From contig NZ_JAQAGY010000008.1 in the NCBI RefSeq assembly GCF_027533645.1, positions 62,001 to 126,000 of the forward strand: 64,000 nucleotides of DNA, given 5' to 3'. Made by a program: the position numbers and the translations under genes. The notes below the pieces were generated by a model that worked only from the letters and a program-made list of their open reading frames with translations, did no database searches and was not told the origin of the DNA. This document shows, piece after piece, positions 53,026 to 62,034 of this stretch. The DNA is from Paenibacillus caseinilyticus. GTDB lineage: Bacteria; Bacillota; Bacilli; Paenibacillales; NBRC-103111. Numbering within the stretch: position 1 is the stretch's first letter; the number at the start of each line of letters is the position of its first letter.

Positions 53026-54447
53026 TTACATCGTAATCGCTTGGCCATCCACCGCCAGCATCGCTTCTCCCAGAATTTCGGATAAGGTCGGATGCGGGTG
53101 AATCGTCCTGCCGACTTCCCAAGGCGTCGCTTCGAGCAGCTGGGCCAGCGCCGCTTCCGAAATATAATCCGTCACGTGGGCCCCGATCATGTGGACCCCA
53201 AGAATATCGTCGGTCCGGGCATCGGCCACCACTTTCACGAATCCGTCCGTCTCCCCGAGCACCATAGCCTTGCCCAGCGCCTGGAAGCGGACTTTGGCCG
53301 TCTTCACTTCATGTCCGCGCTCCTTGGCCTGCGCTTCCGTCCAGCCGACGGAGGCCGCTTCGGGACGCGAATAGACGCATCGCGGGATCGCATGCGGAAG
53401 ATAAGGATGTACGGATTCTCCGCAGATATGCTCTGCAGCCAGAATGCCTTCATGACCGGCGGCATGAGCCAGCTGGACCCCGCCCGTGCAGTCCCCAACG
53501 GCATAGATATGCAGCTCGGCTGTCTGCATCGACGCATTAACGCGGATAAAGCCGGCTTCGACCCGCACGTCCGTGTTCTCAAGCCCGATGCCTTCCACGT
53601 TCGCCCGGCGTCCGACACTCACCAGTGCCGCCTCCGCCTGCAGCAGGATGCGTTCTCCCCCCTGCTCCGCTTCGATCGACAGGCCTGTGCCGCTCTTATC
53701 GGCCGTCTCCGGCAGCACGGAGCATCCCGTGTGAATCGTAATGCCGCGCTTCTTGAAGAGCCTCTCGAGCTCACGGGACACTTCCTCTTCCTCGCCCGGC
53801 AGCAGCCTTGGGCCTACTTCGGCCATCGTCACGTCCACGCCGAAGTCGCTCAGCATCGAAGCCCATTCGACGCCGATCACGCCACCGCCTATGATCAGGA
53901 CGGAAGCCGGGAGCTTCTCCATCTGCAGCGCATCGTCGCTGGTCAGCACCTTCACGCCGTCCGGCTCCAGACCGGTGAGCATTCGCGGACGCGAGCCTGT
54001 AGCAAGAATCAGTGCCTCCGGCACCAGCGACACGATCTCGCCGTCCGCCTGCTCGACGGATACCGCCCCGCTGCGGGGCGAGAAGATCGAAGGGCCGATG
54101 ACCCTTCCTTTGCCATAGAAGACTTGAATCTTATGTTTACGCATCAAAAACTGCAGGCCGGAGTGCAGGCCTTCCACCACTTCATTCTTGCGGCGGAGCA
54201 CCTGAGGGAAGTTCAGTCTCGTCTCCCCTGTCTCGACCCCGAATCGGGCGCTTTCTTTCATTAATGCAAACACTTCCGCACTGCGCAGCAGAGCCTTGCT
54301 CGGAATGCATCCCCGGTGGAGACATGTCCCCCCCAGCTTGTCCTCTTCCACGATCGCTACGGACTTGCCAAGCTGCGCGGCCCGGATCGCTGCAGAATAG
54401 CCGCCTACTCCGCCTCCGAGCACCACCACGTCAAAACTTTGCGACAT
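53026..54447 (-). CDS. lpdV: Dihydrolipoamide dehydrogenase (E3)
   Basis: The 473-residue flavoenzyme has FAD motif VVLGGGVGGYSAA, redox disulfide GGTCLHRGCIPSK, NAD site IIGGGVIGVEWAS and the C-terminal His-Glu pair in HPHPTLSEIL. It reoxidises the E2 lipoamide. Adjacent bkd genes make branched-chain dehydrogenase its likely partner, but it could also serve other complexes. Confidence 0.92.
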   Translation of the reverse strand: MSQSFDVVVLGGGVGGYSAAIRAAQLGKSVAIVEEDKLGGTCLHRGCIPSKALLRSAEVFALMKESARFGVETGETRLNFPQVLRRKNEVVEGLHSGLQFLMRKHKIQVFYGKGRVIGPSIFSPRSGAVSVEQADGEIVSLVPEALILATGSRPRMLTGLEPDGVKVLTSDDALQMEKLPASVLIIGGGVIGVEWASMLSDFGVDVTMAEVGPRLLPGEEEEVSRELERLFKKRGITIHTGCSVLPETADKSGTGLSIEAEQGGERILLQAEAALVSVGRRANVEGIGLENTDVRVEAGFIRVNASMQTAELHIYAVGDCTGGVQLAHAAGHEGILAAEHICGESVHPYLPHAIPRCVYSRPEAASVGWTEAQAKERGHEVKTAKVRFQALGKAMVLGETDGFVKVVADARTDDILGVHMIGAHVTDYISEAALAQLLEATPWEVGRTIHPHPTLSEILGEAMLAVDGQAITM

Positions 54448-54668
54448 TGCTTCATTCCTCCTGCTTCTGAGTCAACTTCTTTATTGTACCTCTACTTCTA
54501 CGAAGAAATATAGGTCCAATTTGTGAACAAGCATGAAACCGGACCGATTTTATGATAACTTAATATTGTATGCATCCGTACCGGCCCCCCCCTGCGGGAG
54601 GCCGACTACGTGCTGCATGCGATGACCCTTGGGCCTTGAACGAACCGGGCCATAAAGAAGGAGCCTTC

Positions 54669-54941
54669 ATGAAAGCCCCATTCTACCGATTTATTGCTAT
54701 TCTGATGCTGGTCATCCCTGGATTGATGGCCACCTACGGGTTCCTCGCGATCAAGGATGCCTGGTTCGCCCAATTCGATGCTGCCGCGGCCGACCCGGGC
54801 ATACTGTGGGGCAAGCTGCTGTTTGGTCTGCTCCTCTTTGCGGCGGGCGTTGCTTTTATCGGCGGGTGGATCTTTTTCCGGGACCGCAAACGCAATTACG
54901 TTGCTCCCCGGTTTCGGGCCAACAAACGTAAAAAGGGATAG
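54669..54941 (+). CDS. DUF2627 membrane protein (YqzF-like)
   Basis: The 90-residue protein has two transmembrane helices (about 7-28 and 48-68) and a basic tail (RKRNYVAPRFRANKRKK). It fits the DUF2627 family, found near bkd genes in Bacilli. ATG 54669 follows AAGGAG. Function unknown. Confidence 0.78.
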   Translation: MKAPFYRFIAILMLVIPGLMATYGFLAIKDAWFAQFDAAAADPGILWGKLLFGLLLFAAGVAFIGGWIFFRDRKRNYVAPRFRANKRKKG

Positions 54942-54966
54942 GCTGCGGCCTACTCCCTTTTTTTCT
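54929..54966. terminator. Bidirectional terminator
   Basis: AAAAAGGGATAGGC pairs with GCCTACTCCCTTTTT around TGCG. It serves the DUF2627 gene and the convergent CMD gene; the plus-strand stem includes the DUF2627 stop codon. Confidence 0.8.
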
Positions 54967-54972
54967 TGGTGT

Positions 54973-55320
54973 CTATTGCTTCCCGTAAGTAAGAGAGCCC
55001 AGTGCCTGCTGGACACGTGTTGCGCCTTGCGACAAGATATGCCCCGTCCCGGCAGCCGCGGCGACCGCCATAGCCTCCAGCACTTCCTCCTTCGAAGCGC
55101 CTTTGGACAAGGCTTCCTCCACATGATACAGCGTGCATACTTCGTTGTTGGCAAAGAGCGCGATGCCGAGGGCAATCAGCTGCTTTTGCTTCTCTTCCAG
55201 CGCACCGGGTGCAAAACATCTCCCCGTAAATCCATGGTATGCTTCCACCATAGCCGGCATATGCTCTTTCATGTGCCCGACGCCGATTTTATAAGAGTCC
55301 GTTTTCGATTCCGCCTGCAT
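54973..55320 (-). CDS. Carboxymuconolactone decarboxylase-family (AhpD-like) protein
   Basis: The 115-residue all-helical protein has EEKQKQLIALGIALF and CTLYHVEEALSKGAS, the AhpD/CMD fold region. The second cysteine of the AhpD CxxC peroxidase site is missing, so thiol peroxidase activity is unlikely. ATG 55320 follows GGGAGGTG. Confidence 0.78.
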   Translation of the reverse strand: MQAESKTDSYKIGVGHMKEHMPAMVEAYHGFTGRCFAPGALEEKQKQLIALGIALFANNEVCTLYHVEEALSKGASKEEVLEAMAVAAAAGTGHILSQGATRVQQALGSLTYGKQ

Positions 55321-55465
55321 CCTGCCATTCACCTCCCGAACTGTACTAGAATTAAGCTTCCCCTGCGTCCGTAAGGGTATGCGGGCCTCCAAAAAAGCCA
55401 ATCCAAAAAAAACAAAAAAAAGACGAAAGCACTTACAAAATTCTACAAAAGATGATGAATCCCTA

Positions 55466-55474
55466 TGTTATAAT
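55466..55474 (+). promoter_or_regulatory. Extended -10 promoter for the gene at 55504
   Basis: TGTTATAAT, a TGn-extended consensus -10, lies 30 bases before the ATG. The upstream 55390-55430 stretch is A-rich and may act as an UP element. Confidence 0.5.
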
Positions 55475-55503
55475 GAAGTATCCCAGTGCAAGGAGTAGAT
55501 TCA

Positions 55504-55824
55504 ATGCAAAAAACTTGTCAAAAAATTGTTCGTGTTCAGAATGGTCTGATTACGGAAATTTATGATGGCTTGGTCTACCGTGACTTCAGTGATAACGACA
55601 TCGCATTGAAGGAATTGTTGATGGAGGATGTCGGATTGGACTTCGATACGATCCTGCATACCTATGAGAAGCTGATATACGATCTTGCCTGCTCCGGTCT
55701 TGAAGTCCGATCCTTTCTAATGAAGCGCTTACCTGAAGGTTGGATGGACTGGGCCCACGCCATATATTCGGAGCACGGCCAAGAAGAAAAGCAGCTCGTT
55801 CATACAACACAACCGACCCTGTAA
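55504..55824 (+). CDS. Hypothetical protein
   Basis: The 106-residue acidic protein begins MQKTCQKIVRVQNG and has no signal, membrane helix or known motif. It has a good ribosome site (AAGGAG) and promoter, so it is likely real. Function unknown. Confidence 0.6.
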   Translation: MQKTCQKIVRVQNGLITEIYDGLVYRDFSDNDIALKELLMEDVGLDFDTILHTYEKLIYDLACSGLEVRSFLMKRLPEGWMDWAHAIYSEHGQEEKQLVHTTQPTL

Positions 55825-55907
55825 TTATTGGCTGTCCCCCTTGAGCATGACTCCTTCCTGCACACTCCATACTACAAGAGAAGTACACATCGAAGGAGGT
55901 GCGCGAG

Positions 55908-56093
55908 ATGCTTGACAACCTTGAAAGCAATTATGACTGTGCCGCATCCGGCGAGGATCTTCATGCGCTGCTGAGCGAGCTGTCGGAACTTAGAGGACGG
56001 GGTTCCGATGTGGATGCCCTTTCCGTGGACCGAATCAACCGATTGGAGAACCAGATCTCGTTCATCAAGAACAAATGTGACATTCGTCCCTAA
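55908..56093 (+). CDS. Hypothetical small helical protein
   Basis: The 61-residue protein is charged and probably helical (LHALLSELSELRGR, INRLENQISFIKNKC). ATG 55908 follows GAAGGAGGTG, a near-perfect ribosome site. A terminator follows. No family recognised. Confidence 0.6.
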   Translation: MLDNLESNYDCAASGEDLHALLSELSELRGRGSDVDALSVDRINRLENQISFIKNKCDIRP

Positions 56094-56140
56094 TCCCTGC
56101 TCTTATTTCATGAATGCACAAGCTTGCTATTCTCGGAGAT

Positions 56141-56168
56141 ACCGCCGGACTTTGTCCGGTTTTTTTTA
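56141..56168 (+). terminator. Rho-independent terminator
   Basis: CCGCCGGA / TCCGG stem with CTTTG loop and an eight-T run, after the small gene ending at 56093. Confidence 0.85.
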
Positions 56169-56227
56169 TGCCCGGGTATTCAATCGTTTCCTGCATCTTC
56201 CGATATATGCATTTGGAGGGATGCACC

Positions 56228-56467
56228 ATGTACGGTTTGGACAGCGATTTGAAATTAAGAATAGCGGCGGCTTGTGAGCTGGATATTATCGTCTGCCTCG
56301 GAGACACTCGTATAGTCAGCGGCAAGGTTACCGAAGTAGATCCTTTCACGGTACATATCAACGGCGTACCGTATCCCAAAGGCGTGCACACGTTCTGGGA
56401 TGTTACGCTGTGGGGGATGTCTCCGGAATCCACGGAAGACAGGATGATCTCCCATCCCGTTTTTTGA
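56228..56467 (+). CDS. Hypothetical small protein
   Basis: The 79-residue protein starts MYGLDSDLKLRIAAACELDI and reads as a small beta-rich domain (VCLGDTRIVSGKVTEVDPFTV is split here by position 29-49). GGAGGGATG precedes the ATG. No family recognised. Confidence 0.6.
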   Translation: MYGLDSDLKLRIAAACELDIIVCLGDTRIVSGKVTEVDPFTVHINGVPYPKGVHTFWDVTLWGMSPESTEDRMISHPVF

Positions 56468-56536
56468 AAGGAAACCGACCCAATTGCCGGTACTGCTCCG
56501 GGATGCGGATCAGCCGGATGGTTGGCCCAAATAAAG

Positions 56537-56573
56537 AATGACGCCGGACCTCGCGACCCCAGCGTCATTCTTT
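56537..56573. terminator. Bidirectional terminator
   Basis: AATGACGC pairs with GCGTCATT, with CTTTG on the plus side and CTTTAT on the minus side. It separates the small gene from the convergent spo0A. Confidence 0.7.
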
Positions 56574-56681
56574 GTATTCTGCACCTAGTTGTCTTAACCG
56601 GCGTATGCGAACCGTCCCAAACGGTAAAGCAGCTCTGCTTGTCGACTACTCTTCGTCAGGCGGCGCAGATCCGGCTTCCGT

Positions 56682-57479
56682 TCAAGATACTTTATGCTCA
56701 ATCCGCAGCTTGTCGGCTACCATGGCGATGAACTCGGAATTCGTCGGCTTGGCTTTGGAGATATTGATGGTGTAGCCGAACAAGTGAGAAATGCTGTCGA
56801 TGTTCCCGCGTGTCCAGGCCACTTCGATCGCATGGCGGATCGCACGTTCGACGCGGCTCGGCGTCGTCTTGTATTTCTCGGCAATCGCCGGATACAGCGT
56901 CTTGGTGATGGCTCCGAGAATCTCGATGTTGTTATAGACCATCGTGATCGCTTCCCGCAGGTACTGGTATCCTTTGATATGGGCAGGAACGCCGATTTCG
57001 TGAATGATCGTCGTGATATTCGCATCGAGGTTCTTGCCCTTCGGCAGCTGTACCACGTTCTTCATGCCGCCGGAAGTCATCATAGGCATCGACTGGTTGG
57101 TAGACACCAGTTGACGGATCCGATTCGTCAGAATCTCCATATCGAACGGCTTTAGAATATAATAGGAGGCGCCGAGCTGTACAGCCTTCTGTGTAATATT
57201 CTCTTGACCGAAGGCCGTCAGCATGATGATCTTCGGCTGTGGATTCAGATCCATCTCGCGAAGCTTCTCCAGTACGCCGAGACCGTCAAGATGCGGCATA
57301 ATAATATCCAAAATGAGTACATCCGGCACCTTTGCGCTTTGTTCGATCAAACGCAGCACGTCATTTCCGTTATAGGCTACACCGGCAACCCTCATATCGT
57401 CCTGATCGTCGATAAACTCCGAAAGCAGATTCGTGAACTCGCGATTGTCGTCTGCTAATAGAACTTCAATGGTTTGCAA
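56682..57479 (-). CDS. spo0A: Sporulation master regulator Spo0A
   Basis: The 265-residue response regulator has the receiver acidic pair in LLADDN, phospho-acceptor Asp in [12 protein letters not shown], Lys in LKPFD, and the C-terminal DNA-binding domain with [17 protein letters not shown]. Phosphorylated Spo0A starts sporulation and binds TGTCGAA boxes. It starts with TTG seven bases after GGAGGAG. It lies downstream of spoIVB as in all Bacilli. Confidence 0.97.
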   Translation of the reverse strand: MQTIEVLLADDNREFTNLLSEFIDDQDDMRVAGVAYNGNDVLRLIEQSAKVPDVLILDIIMPHLDGLGVLEKLREMDLNPQPKIIMLTAFGQENITQKAVQLGASYYILKPFDMEILTNRIRQLVSTNQSMPMMTSGGMKNVVQLPKGKNLDANITTIIHEIGVPAHIKGYQYLREAITMVYNNIEILGAITKTLYPAIAEKYKTTPSRVERAIRHAIEVAWTRGNIDSISHLFGYTINISKAKPTNSEFIAMVADKLRIEHKVS

Positions 57480-57536
57480 CGTCTAACTCCTCCTTCATTT
57501 ACGGCAATTGACCTTAGCATTTTTTACCTAACTAAT

Positions 57537-57572
57537 GATTTCGACATGCGAAGCAAAATTCCTTCTGTCGAA
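57537..57572 (-). promoter_or_regulatory. Sigma-H promoter and Spo0A boxes of spo0A
   Basis: Minus strand GAAGGAATT (57557-57565, perfect sigma-H -35), 11 bases, then GTCGAAATC (57537-57545, -10). A perfect 0A box TGTCGAA overlaps the -10 (57540-57546, minus), and another lies just upstream of the -35 on the plus strand (57566-57572). A degenerate TGTCGGA lies at 57641. This fits Spo0A autoregulation. Confidence 0.78.
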
Positions 57573-57684
57573 TATTATTTTTCTGGATTTTTTTTCGAGA
57601 ATATTTTATAATGATTAATTTAATCCATCTTTATACATTATCCGACACCAAGCTCTGTAATCTGCTAAAAGCCCTCTTTCAGGA

Positions 57685-57722
57685 ATAGAAAAAAAACTGA
57701 AGGCTTCTAGCTCGCCTTCAGT
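57685..57722 (-). terminator. Terminator of spoIVB, overlapping its stop
   Basis: ACTGAAGGC pairs with GCCTTCAGT followed by TTTTTTTT on the minus strand; the spoIVB stop codon (57707) lies in the loop. Confidence 0.85.
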
Positions 57723-59047
57723 TCCTGTTCTTCCCCTGCTGCCGACGGTCTCAGCATAATGCCTGCGTCCTGAAGCATCCATTCGATAAAGCAGCCGTAG
57801 CCGCTCGTCGGATCATTGACGAATACATGCGTTACGGCACCGATCACCTTCCCGTTTTGGATGATCGGACTTCCGCTCATTCCCTGCACGATGCCGCCCG
57901 TCTTATCGATCAGCCGGGGATCCGTTATTTTGATAACCATCCCTTTGGTAGCCGGGTAATCCTGCTTGGCCACATGGACAACCTCGATATCGAACTTCTC
58001 CACCTTTTGCCCGCCCACAACCGTATAAATCTGGGCTGGTCCTTCTTTTACATCTTCTGCAAAAGCTACAGGAAGTGCCTTCTCATTCAAGCTGTGGCTC
58101 GGCGATTCGAACATTTTGCCGAAGATGCCGAACTGGGTATTGCGTTCAATGTTGCCGATCGCTTTGCCGTCCTTCGGGAATATCGCGCGCTTCTCCCCCG
58201 GCTCCCCGTTCTGGCTCTTGGAGATGGACGTTACGTTGGAATGCACGATTTCCCCGTTACCGACTTTAATCGGCGTCTGCGTGTCCATATCGGTGATCAC
58301 ATGGCCCAGCGCGCCATAGACGCCTTGATCCGGAGCATAGAAGGTTAACGTCCCTACGCCTGCTGCCGAATCCCGAATATAAAGCCCGAGACGATACGCC
58401 TTATCGATGATGTCATACGCTGGTGTAATTCCAATCTCCAAGGTTTCGGTGCCGCGGACAACCGTAAGTTTAATCTCCTTCTTGCTCTCGCCGGCGAGCT
58501 TTACGAGCTCCGCCACTTTGCTGACTTCGCTGACCGGCTTGCCGTTCATTTTGACGATAAGGTCGCCAAGCAGCACCTTGGCTTCTTCGCCGGGTGAAGA
58601 TTTCTTATCTTCCGCTACGGCAACCAAGTGATGACCCACGACCATAATACCGGCGGACTTAAGCTTGACACCAATCGTCTGGCCGCCCGGAATCACCTTT
58701 AGATCCGGCACGACATTGACTTTGACGGTCTTCAGCGGGATGGCTCCGAAGAGCTTCAGCTTCATCTCGGTTTGTCCCGCTTTATACGTTTGAAGCGAAA
58801 TCGGATGATGTAAATCCACCTGGAATGAGTGCTCTGCCGTTCCGTTCACCTTCAGAATCTCGGGATGGGACACGGTAACCATCGCATTGACCGGCATCGA
58901 TAACTGCAGATGGGCTTGCTGTCCGGTGAAGAGCCGGACTTCCTCGGGGAATGAGGCAAAGCTGCGGAAAGGGGTGGTCAGGCTACCCAAACAAACGAAG
59001 AGGACGAGCAGTAATCCAATCAATCTTTTTCTCTGGTTGGAACTCAA
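57707..59047 (-). CDS. spoIVB: SpoIVB serine peptidase
   Basis: The 446-residue protein has an N-terminal membrane/signal segment, a PDZ domain (about 120-200), and a SpoIVB peptidase domain with catalytic His in GALGHVI and Ser in GMSGSPI. Secreted from the forespore, it cleaves SpoIVFA to start sigma-K activation. TTG 59047 was chosen because the first residues then align with those I recall for B. subtilis SpoIVB; GTG 59056 is an alternative. Confidence 0.93.
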   Translation of the reverse strand: MSSNQRKRLIGLLLVLFVCLGSLTTPFRSFASFPEEVRLFTGQQAHLQLSMPVNAMVTVSHPEILKVNGTAEHSFQVDLHHPISLQTYKAGQTEMKLKLFGAIPLKTVKVNVVPDLKVIPGGQTIGVKLKSAGIMVVGHHLVAVAEDKKSSPGEEAKVLLGDLIVKMNGKPVSEVSKVAELVKLAGESKKEIKLTVVRGTETLEIGITPAYDIIDKAYRLGLYIRDSAAGVGTLTFYAPDQGVYGALGHVITDMDTQTPIKVGNGEIVHSNVTSISKSQNGEPGEKRAIFPKDGKAIGNIERNTQFGIFGKMFESPSHSLNEKALPVAFAEDVKEGPAQIYTVVGGQKVEKFDIEVVHVAKQDYPATKGMVIKITDPRLIDKTGGIVQGMSGSPIIQNGKVIGAVTHVFVNDPTSGYGCFIEWMLQDAGIMLRPSAAGEEQELKAS

Positions 59048-59203
59048 TTCGCTCACGCTCCCTTGCTTCCTGCTGTAGCGGCACGTTGGGCCGGCACTGC
59101 TGCCGGTCCGCCGTGTCACACCTGCAATGTGCACCGCCGTTTGTGTACCTTTAAGATTGCCTCTAGGGTTTTCTTTTATGTTACGTAATTGCTCCCTATG
59201 CTC

Positions 59204-60907
59204 TCAGACCATCCTTGCCTTCTTATCATTTGCCAAGTCGAGCATCTCCTGTGCGTGCTGCAGCGTCTTGTCCGTCACTTCGACTCCGCCGAGCATACGG
59301 GCAAGCTCATGGATACGCCCGCCTTCATTCAGATCGTCAATATTCGTATAAGTGCGGTCACCGTCGACATGCTTATGAATGAGATAATGAACGTCCGCCA
59401 TGCAGGCCACCTGAGGAAGGTGGGTGATCGAGAACACCTGGCACGAGTCCGCGAGCCTCGACATCTTCTCCGCGATCGCCTGGGCCGCGCGGCCGCTGAC
59501 CCCGGTATCGACTTCGTCGAATACGAGGACGGGAATGCGGTCCACACGGGCAAAGATCGACTTCAGGGCCAGCATGACCCTCGAAATTTCCCCGCCGGAT
59601 GCGATTTTGCTCAAGGAGCGGAGCGGTTCACCCGGGTTCGCCGAGATCAGGAATTCGACGAGATCTCCCCCGTCTCTTGTCAGCTTCCGTTGTCCGTCCG
59701 GCGCAGCAAAGTTCACCTTGAACTGGGTTCGCTCCATATGAAGGCCGCGCAGTTCGGAGACGATCTCACCGGCAAGCTTCTCGGCAACCGTCTTCCGCTC
59801 GGCCGTGAGCTGGTCCGCCAGCCGGTCTACGCTCTCCTTGGCTTTGGCTTCTTCCTTCTGAAGGAGCTGCAGCTTCTCATCCTTGTTCTCGATGAGGTCC
59901 AGTTCCAGCTCGATCTTGTCGGCATGCGCCAAGATATCCGATACCTTCTCGCCATACTTGCGCCGAAGCGAAGAGATGGTGTCGAGCCGCTGCTCGATGA
60001 AGTCGAGACCGGCCGGATTGAATTCAATCTCATCCCTGTAATCCCGCACTTGATAAGCCGCATCCTCCAGCTGGTAGAAGGCCCCCTGCACTTGCTCCAA
60101 GAGAGGAGCGAGCTTCACCGTATCGAGCTGGGCGATATCCTGCAGCTTCTGAACGGCCTTCGAGACCGCGTCCAAGCCTTTGCTTCCGCCGTACAGCAGA
60201 TCGTACGCATCCGATGCATTCTGGAACAGCCGCTCGGCATTGGCTAATTTACGCTTTTCTTCGCCCAGGGCTTCATCCTCGCCCGCTTTGAGGTTCGCCG
60301 AACGGATTTCTTCGACTTGAAAGCGGTACAGATCCAGCATTTGGAGTGCCTGCTTGCTCGTCTCCTGCAGCTCGCGCACCTGTTTGCGGACCGACTGATA
60401 AGCGTCGAATGCCTGCTGATAAGCGCGCTTTACCGGCAGAATCCGGCCCTCCCCGAACAGATCGAGCCAGCGGATATGCTCCTCGATTTTGAACAGGGAT
60501 TGATGCTCGTGCTGACCATGGATATTCACCAGCCATTCGCCGATCTCCTTGAGCGCCGTCCGATTCACGAGATGCCCGTTCACCCGGCTGGTGCTTTTGC
60601 CCGCTGCCGTGATTTCTCTGCGAATGATAAGATGCTCATCTTCCCCGGGTTCTATTCCTAATCGTTCCACAATACCCCAGACGGGATGATCCGACGGAAT
60701 GTGGAATAAGGCCTCAATGGAAGCCTTGTCGCTTCCGTACCTCACGAGGTCGGTGGAACTCCGTCCTCCCGCGATCAGGCTGAGGGCGTCTATAATAATG
60801 GACTTGCCCGCGCCGGTCTCGCCGGTGAGCACATGAAAGCCCTTCTTGCAGTGCAGTTCGACGTGCTCGATGACCGCCAAATGACGGATGGATAATTCCA
60901 GCAGCAT
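59204..60907 (-). CDS. recN: DNA repair protein RecN
   Basis: The 567-residue SMC-like ATPase has Walker A GETGAGKS near the N-terminus, a long coiled coil (about 150-370), signature SGGEISR and Walker B VLVFDEVDTGVSG. RecN acts early in double-strand break repair. ATG 60907 follows GAGGTG by seven bases; 60913 is too close. Confidence 0.95.
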   Translation of the reverse strand: MLLELSIRHLAVIEHVELHCKKGFHVLTGETGAGKSIIIDALSLIAGGRSSTDLVRYGSDKASIEALFHIPSDHPVWGIVERLGIEPGEDEHLIIRREITAAGKSTSRVNGHLVNRTALKEIGEWLVNIHGQHEHQSLFKIEEHIRWLDLFGEGRILPVKRAYQQAFDAYQSVRKQVRELQETSKQALQMLDLYRFQVEEIRSANLKAGEDEALGEEKRKLANAERLFQNASDAYDLLYGGSKGLDAVSKAVQKLQDIAQLDTVKLAPLLEQVQGAFYQLEDAAYQVRDYRDEIEFNPAGLDFIEQRLDTISSLRRKYGEKVSDILAHADKIELELDLIENKDEKLQLLQKEEAKAKESVDRLADQLTAERKTVAEKLAGEIVSELRGLHMERTQFKVNFAAPDGQRKLTRDGGDLVEFLISANPGEPLRSLSKIASGGEISRVMLALKSIFARVDRIPVLVFDEVDTGVSGRAAQAIAEKMSRLADSCQVFSITHLPQVACMADVHYLIHKHVDGDRTYTNIDDLNEGGRIHELARMLGGVEVTDKTLQHAQEMLDLANDKKARMV

Positions 60908-60942
60908 ATGCATGCACCTCTTTTTAGACTAAGGATTCCGGG

Positions 60943-61392
60943 TCAGCTCAGCATACCCAGTACTTGATTCACCACATGGGCACTGTGATCGCGGTTGCGG
61001 CAGATAATTAAGACGGTATCGTCGCCGCAGATCGTCCCCATGATCTCATTCCACTCGAGCGAGTCGATGAGCGCAGCGATCGTGTTCGCCGTTCCCGGCA
61101 GACTCTTCAGCACGACGAGATTCTCCGTATAATCGATGTGCACGAAATGGTCGTTCAGCGCGCGCCGCAGCCGCTGCAGCGGATTGTACCTCTGATCGGC
61201 GGGCACGGAATATTTGTACCGTCCGTCATCGAGTGGCACCTTAATGAGATGGAGCTCCTTGATATCGCGTGAAATCGTTGCTTGCGTTACATGAAACCCT
61301 GCAACACCGAGCAGCTCCACAAGCTCGTCCTGTGTCTCGATCTCGTTGTTCGTGATGATTTCGCGTATCTTGATATGCCGTTGGCCTTTCAT
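60943..61392 (-). CDS. argR: Arginine repressor ArgR/AhrC
   Basis: The 149-residue regulator has an N-terminal winged helix ([18 protein letters not shown]) and the C-terminal arginine-binding oligomerisation domain ([11 protein letters not shown]). It represses arginine synthesis and activates catabolism. It lies beside recN as in Bacillus. Confidence 0.95.
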   Translation of the reverse strand: MKGQRHIKIREIITNNEIETQDELVELLGVAGFHVTQATISRDIKELHLIKVPLDDGRYKYSVPADQRYNPLQRLRRALNDHFVHIDYTENLVVLKSLPGTANTIAALIDSLEWNEIMGTICGDDTVLIICRNRDHSAHVVNQVLGMLS

Positions 61393-61402
61393 GATATCCT
61401 CC

Positions 61403-61873
61403 CTATTCGTTTGCGACCTGCAGCTCGAACTCGTAGCAATCCACGGTCCCTCCCTGCAGGTTCACATACAGCACGCCTGCGGTCTGCGGATACAGCAGCT
61501 GGTAGACCAGCAGTCTTTCTCTCAGGGCACTGCCGGTCCTCTCCAGAGGCATCCGCTCTTTGGCCAGCTTCACTGCGTAATAAGAGCCGTCTTTCTGCGC
61601 AATATAATCGAAGAACAGCCGGCTGTGGAGCGTTTCGCGCCGGTTCACCGCAATATGTATCAGTACCCGTTTTTTGCCGCTCAGCACCGTGTAGCCGAGA
61701 TCCTTCAGAAGCTGAGTCGCTTCGTCCTCCGGCGGCTCTTCCAGTTCATTCAGAATCTCCGGCGGCTCCTCTGCCTCCACCGTCTCCTTCATCCGCGAGC
61801 GGAGGGCAGTATACAACCACCAGACCAGCGCCGACACCACCAGGCCGATTATGAATCCATCACCGCTCTGCAT
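61403..61873 (-). CDS. Hypothetical membrane-anchored protein
   Basis: The 156-residue protein has one N-terminal helix (about 6-24), an acidic Glu/Pro linker and a C-terminal alpha/beta domain with [29 protein letters not shown] and LLVYQLL. The last segments loosely recall PD-(D/E)xK nuclease folds, but key residues do not fit clearly. ATG 61873 follows GAGGTG. No such gene separates argR and tlyA in B. subtilis to my knowledge. Confidence 0.6.
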   Translation of the reverse strand: MQSGDGFIIGLVVSALVWWLYTALRSRMKETVEAEEPPEILNELEEPPEDEATQLLKDLGYTVLSGKKRVLIHIAVNRRETLHSRLFFDYIAQKDGSYYAVKLAKERMPLERTGSALRERLLVYQLLYPQTAGVLYVNLQGGTVDCYEFELQVANE

Positions 61874-62007
61874 GCCATCACCTCGGTAAGAGATTTGTAC
61901 AGGAGCACGCTGCCTCTTAGAGCCTGCAGCAATCCGCCGCACCCATGCGAAGAAGGGAATTGGAGCCCAGGTGACCGGTGACGGCTTACGAGAAGAAGCC
62001 TTCTTTA

Positions 62008-62034
62008 TTAAAAAAACTCATCCGTTAAGATGAG
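62008..62034 (-). terminator. Terminator of tlyA, overlapping its stop
   Basis: CTCATC pairs with GATGAG around the tlyA stop codon; TTTTTTTAA follows on the minus strand. Confidence 0.75.

Noticed and set aside
53092-54264. 390-codon open frame antisense to lpdV
   Set aside because: Shadow of lpdV, whose motifs are complete.
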